64,000 bases of DNA. Origin: Phycisphaeraceae bacterium. Lineage in GTDB: Bacteria; Planctomycetota; Phycisphaerae; Phycisphaerales; Zrk34. The notes beneath the pieces were generated by a model. The model ran no database searches, was not told the origin of the DNA, and saw only the letters and a program-made list of their open reading frames with translations. Where the stretch lies: assembly GCA_028284925.1 (NCBI GenBank), contig JANQQT010000020.1:16176-80175 (forward strand). The letters are read 5' to 3'. The translations under genes were made by a program, and so were the position numbers. This document shows positions 63,017 to 64,000 of the stretch, in pieces; the stretch's first letter is position 1, and every line of letters begins with the position of its first letter.

Positions 63017-64000
63017 ATGTTCAAATCCATCAAGGCCGCAGCACCATCCACCCCATCCATCCAAAACAGCACCGCCATACTTCTCTTCGATGACGTCAAG
63101 AAACTACCCACCGGCTACAAAGATGCCAACCTCGCCTCTGAAGGCGCCATCACCTCAGCCATCAATAAACCTGAAGTTACACTCAAAGCCGGACAGATCA
63201 CTACCCTCTACCCCAATACCGGAAAAATCAAACGCCTCTTTATCGTCGGCCTCGGTTCCCGCAACAGATTCGACGCCGCCGCCCTTTGCAACGCCGCTGC
63301 CAAACTTGCCCGCGCCGTGGGTGACGCCCATATCACCAAACTCGCTATTCAGGTCATGCCCGGTGTAGGCAAAAAGGCCGCTCCCGACCAGATCGGCCGC
63401 GCCATCGCGGAAGGCATGGTCCTTGCCAATTTCCAATTCGATCAATATAAAGGCAAGGGTTCAAACAACTCAAAAACCACACGCAGCCTCTCTGTCCAAA
63501 TCGACGCCTCGGCACGCAAAGGGTTCAAACACGGCCTCATAGTTGCTGAGTCCGCCAATCTCACACGCACTCTCGCAGCAACACCCCCCAACATCGCTAA
63601 CCCCGCGTACATCGCCAGTCAATGCCGCAAACTCGCCAGACAGGTCGGCCTCAAATGCAACGTCATCGACCGCAAACGTGCCGCGCAGCTCGGCATGGGT
63701 GGCCTCCTCGCCGTAGGTCAGGCTGGCTCCACGCCACCCACCATGATCACACTCGAACACAAACCCGCACGCGCCAAGAAAACCCTACTCCTCGTCGGTA
63801 AAGCCATCACCTTCGATACCGGCGGTTACTCCCTCAAGGTCGGCGGGTCCATGCTTGGGATGAAATACGACAAATGCGGCGGAATGGCTGTCATCGGAGC
63901 CATGCAAGCCATCGCAAAACTTAAACTCCCCGTCCACGTCGTTGGCATCATCGCCGCCGCCGAAAACATGGTCGACTCCAACGCCTATCGCCCCGATGAC
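63017..64000 (+). CDS. pepA: Leucyl aminopeptidase (M17), C-terminus cut by window edge
   Basis: First 328 residues of a cytosolic leucine aminopeptidase; the frame is open to the last base. The ATG at 63017 has AAGGGA upstream. The N-terminal macro-like domain includes KRLFIVGLGSRNRFDAAAL. The catalytic start is VGKAITFDTGGYSLKVGG: Lys262 and Asp267 are metal ligands with the spacing of E. coli PepA. MKYDKCGGMAVIGAMQAIA carries the next Asp. The NTDAEGRLVL segment would lie just beyond the window. PepA trims N-terminal residues and also acts as a DNA-binding protein in E. coli; only the peptidase role is indicated here. Confidence 0.95.
   Translation, partial: MFKSIKAAAPSTPSIQNSTAILLFDDVKKLPTGYKDANLASEGAITSAINKPEVTLKAGQITTLYPNTGKIKRLFIVGLGSRNRFDAAALCNAAAKLARAVGDAHITKLAIQVMPGVGKKAAPDQIGRAIAEGMVLANFQFDQYKGKGSNNSKTTRSLSVQIDASARKGFKHGLIVAESANLTRTLAATPPNIANPAYIASQCRKLARQVGLKCNVIDRKRAAQLGMGGLLAVGQAGSTPPTMITLEHKPARAKKTLLLVGKAITFDTGGYSLKVGGSMLGMKYDKCGGMAVIGAMQAIAKLKLPVHVVGIIAAAENMVDSNAYRPDD

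Noticed and set aside
62814..63368. 184-codon plus-strand frame running through the tRNA
   Set aside because: Its first residues (MAELADAPDSKSGG) are the well-known artefact of translating a tRNA-Leu gene, and the rest is out of frame with pepA.

Overview
The window reads as chromosomal DNA of a planctomycete, most likely class Phycisphaerae. This is inferred from family content; no rRNA or marker tree was available. The indicators are two formylglycine-type sulfatases, an adjacent DUF1552/DUF1592 (planctomycete cytochrome c) pair, two giant surface proteins carrying the N-terminal LEPR-XLL-like motif (LESLENRLLLS and IERLEDRMLLSG), an ExbB/ExbD cluster embedded among TPR proteins, and a long PurL with a separate PurQ. 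Coding density is high, genes lie on both strands, and I see no insertion sequence, prophage, CRISPR array or rRNA operon.

Layout. 1-3379: two tandem sulfatases (the first cut by the window edge). 3520-8945: an orphan iron-type ABC substrate-binding protein, a secreted repeat protein, a non-coding or degraded stretch, a single-domain response regulator and a divergent ROK kinase. 8986-11722 (minus): an ECF sigma factor, a membrane anti-sigma-like protein built from three repeats, and a secreted coiled-coil protein made of two copies of one module. 12000-14978: a DUF2339 multi-pass membrane protein broken into four pieces by two frame changes and one in-frame TGA. 14988-16356: an M48 metalloprotease and a small secreted EF-hand protein with a clear terminator. 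16597-23852 (minus): a six-gene cluster, VWA protein - TPR protein - ExbB/TolQ - ExbD - ExbD - 1001-residue TPR protein, without a recognisable TonB or TolA. 24384-27847 (minus): DUF1552 and DUF1592 genes coupled by a 1-nt overlap.

28106-35290 (plus): LEA-type lipoprotein, HAD hydrolase, purL, purQ, O-methyltransferase and an M24 peptidase. 35367-39326 (minus): beta-helix/PKD/calcium-repeat surface protein with its own terminator. 39656-46562: DHH phosphoesterase, ribF, TPR lipoprotein, LigD-PE-like protein, a conserved acidic protein, metallophosphoesterase and mnmG. 46659-54054: GH52-like glycoside hydrolase, fusA, rph, and a glutathione S-transferase divergent from a TetR regulator with two operator-like palindromes between them. 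54109-64000: HI0933-type flavoprotein, a 2119-residue CotH/lamin-tail/dockerin surface protein, a flotillin-like mini protein, tRNA-Leu(CAA) and the start of pepA (cut by the window end).

Functionally the window mixes housekeeping genes (purL/purQ, mnmG, fusA, rph, ribF, pepA) with a cell-envelope and polysaccharide-use repertoire (sulfatases, GH52-like enzyme, DUF1592 cytochromes, giant surface proteins). The candidates for undescribed biology are the VWA-ExbBD cluster, the ECF sigma module with its duplicated secreted partner, and the fragmented DUF2339 locus.
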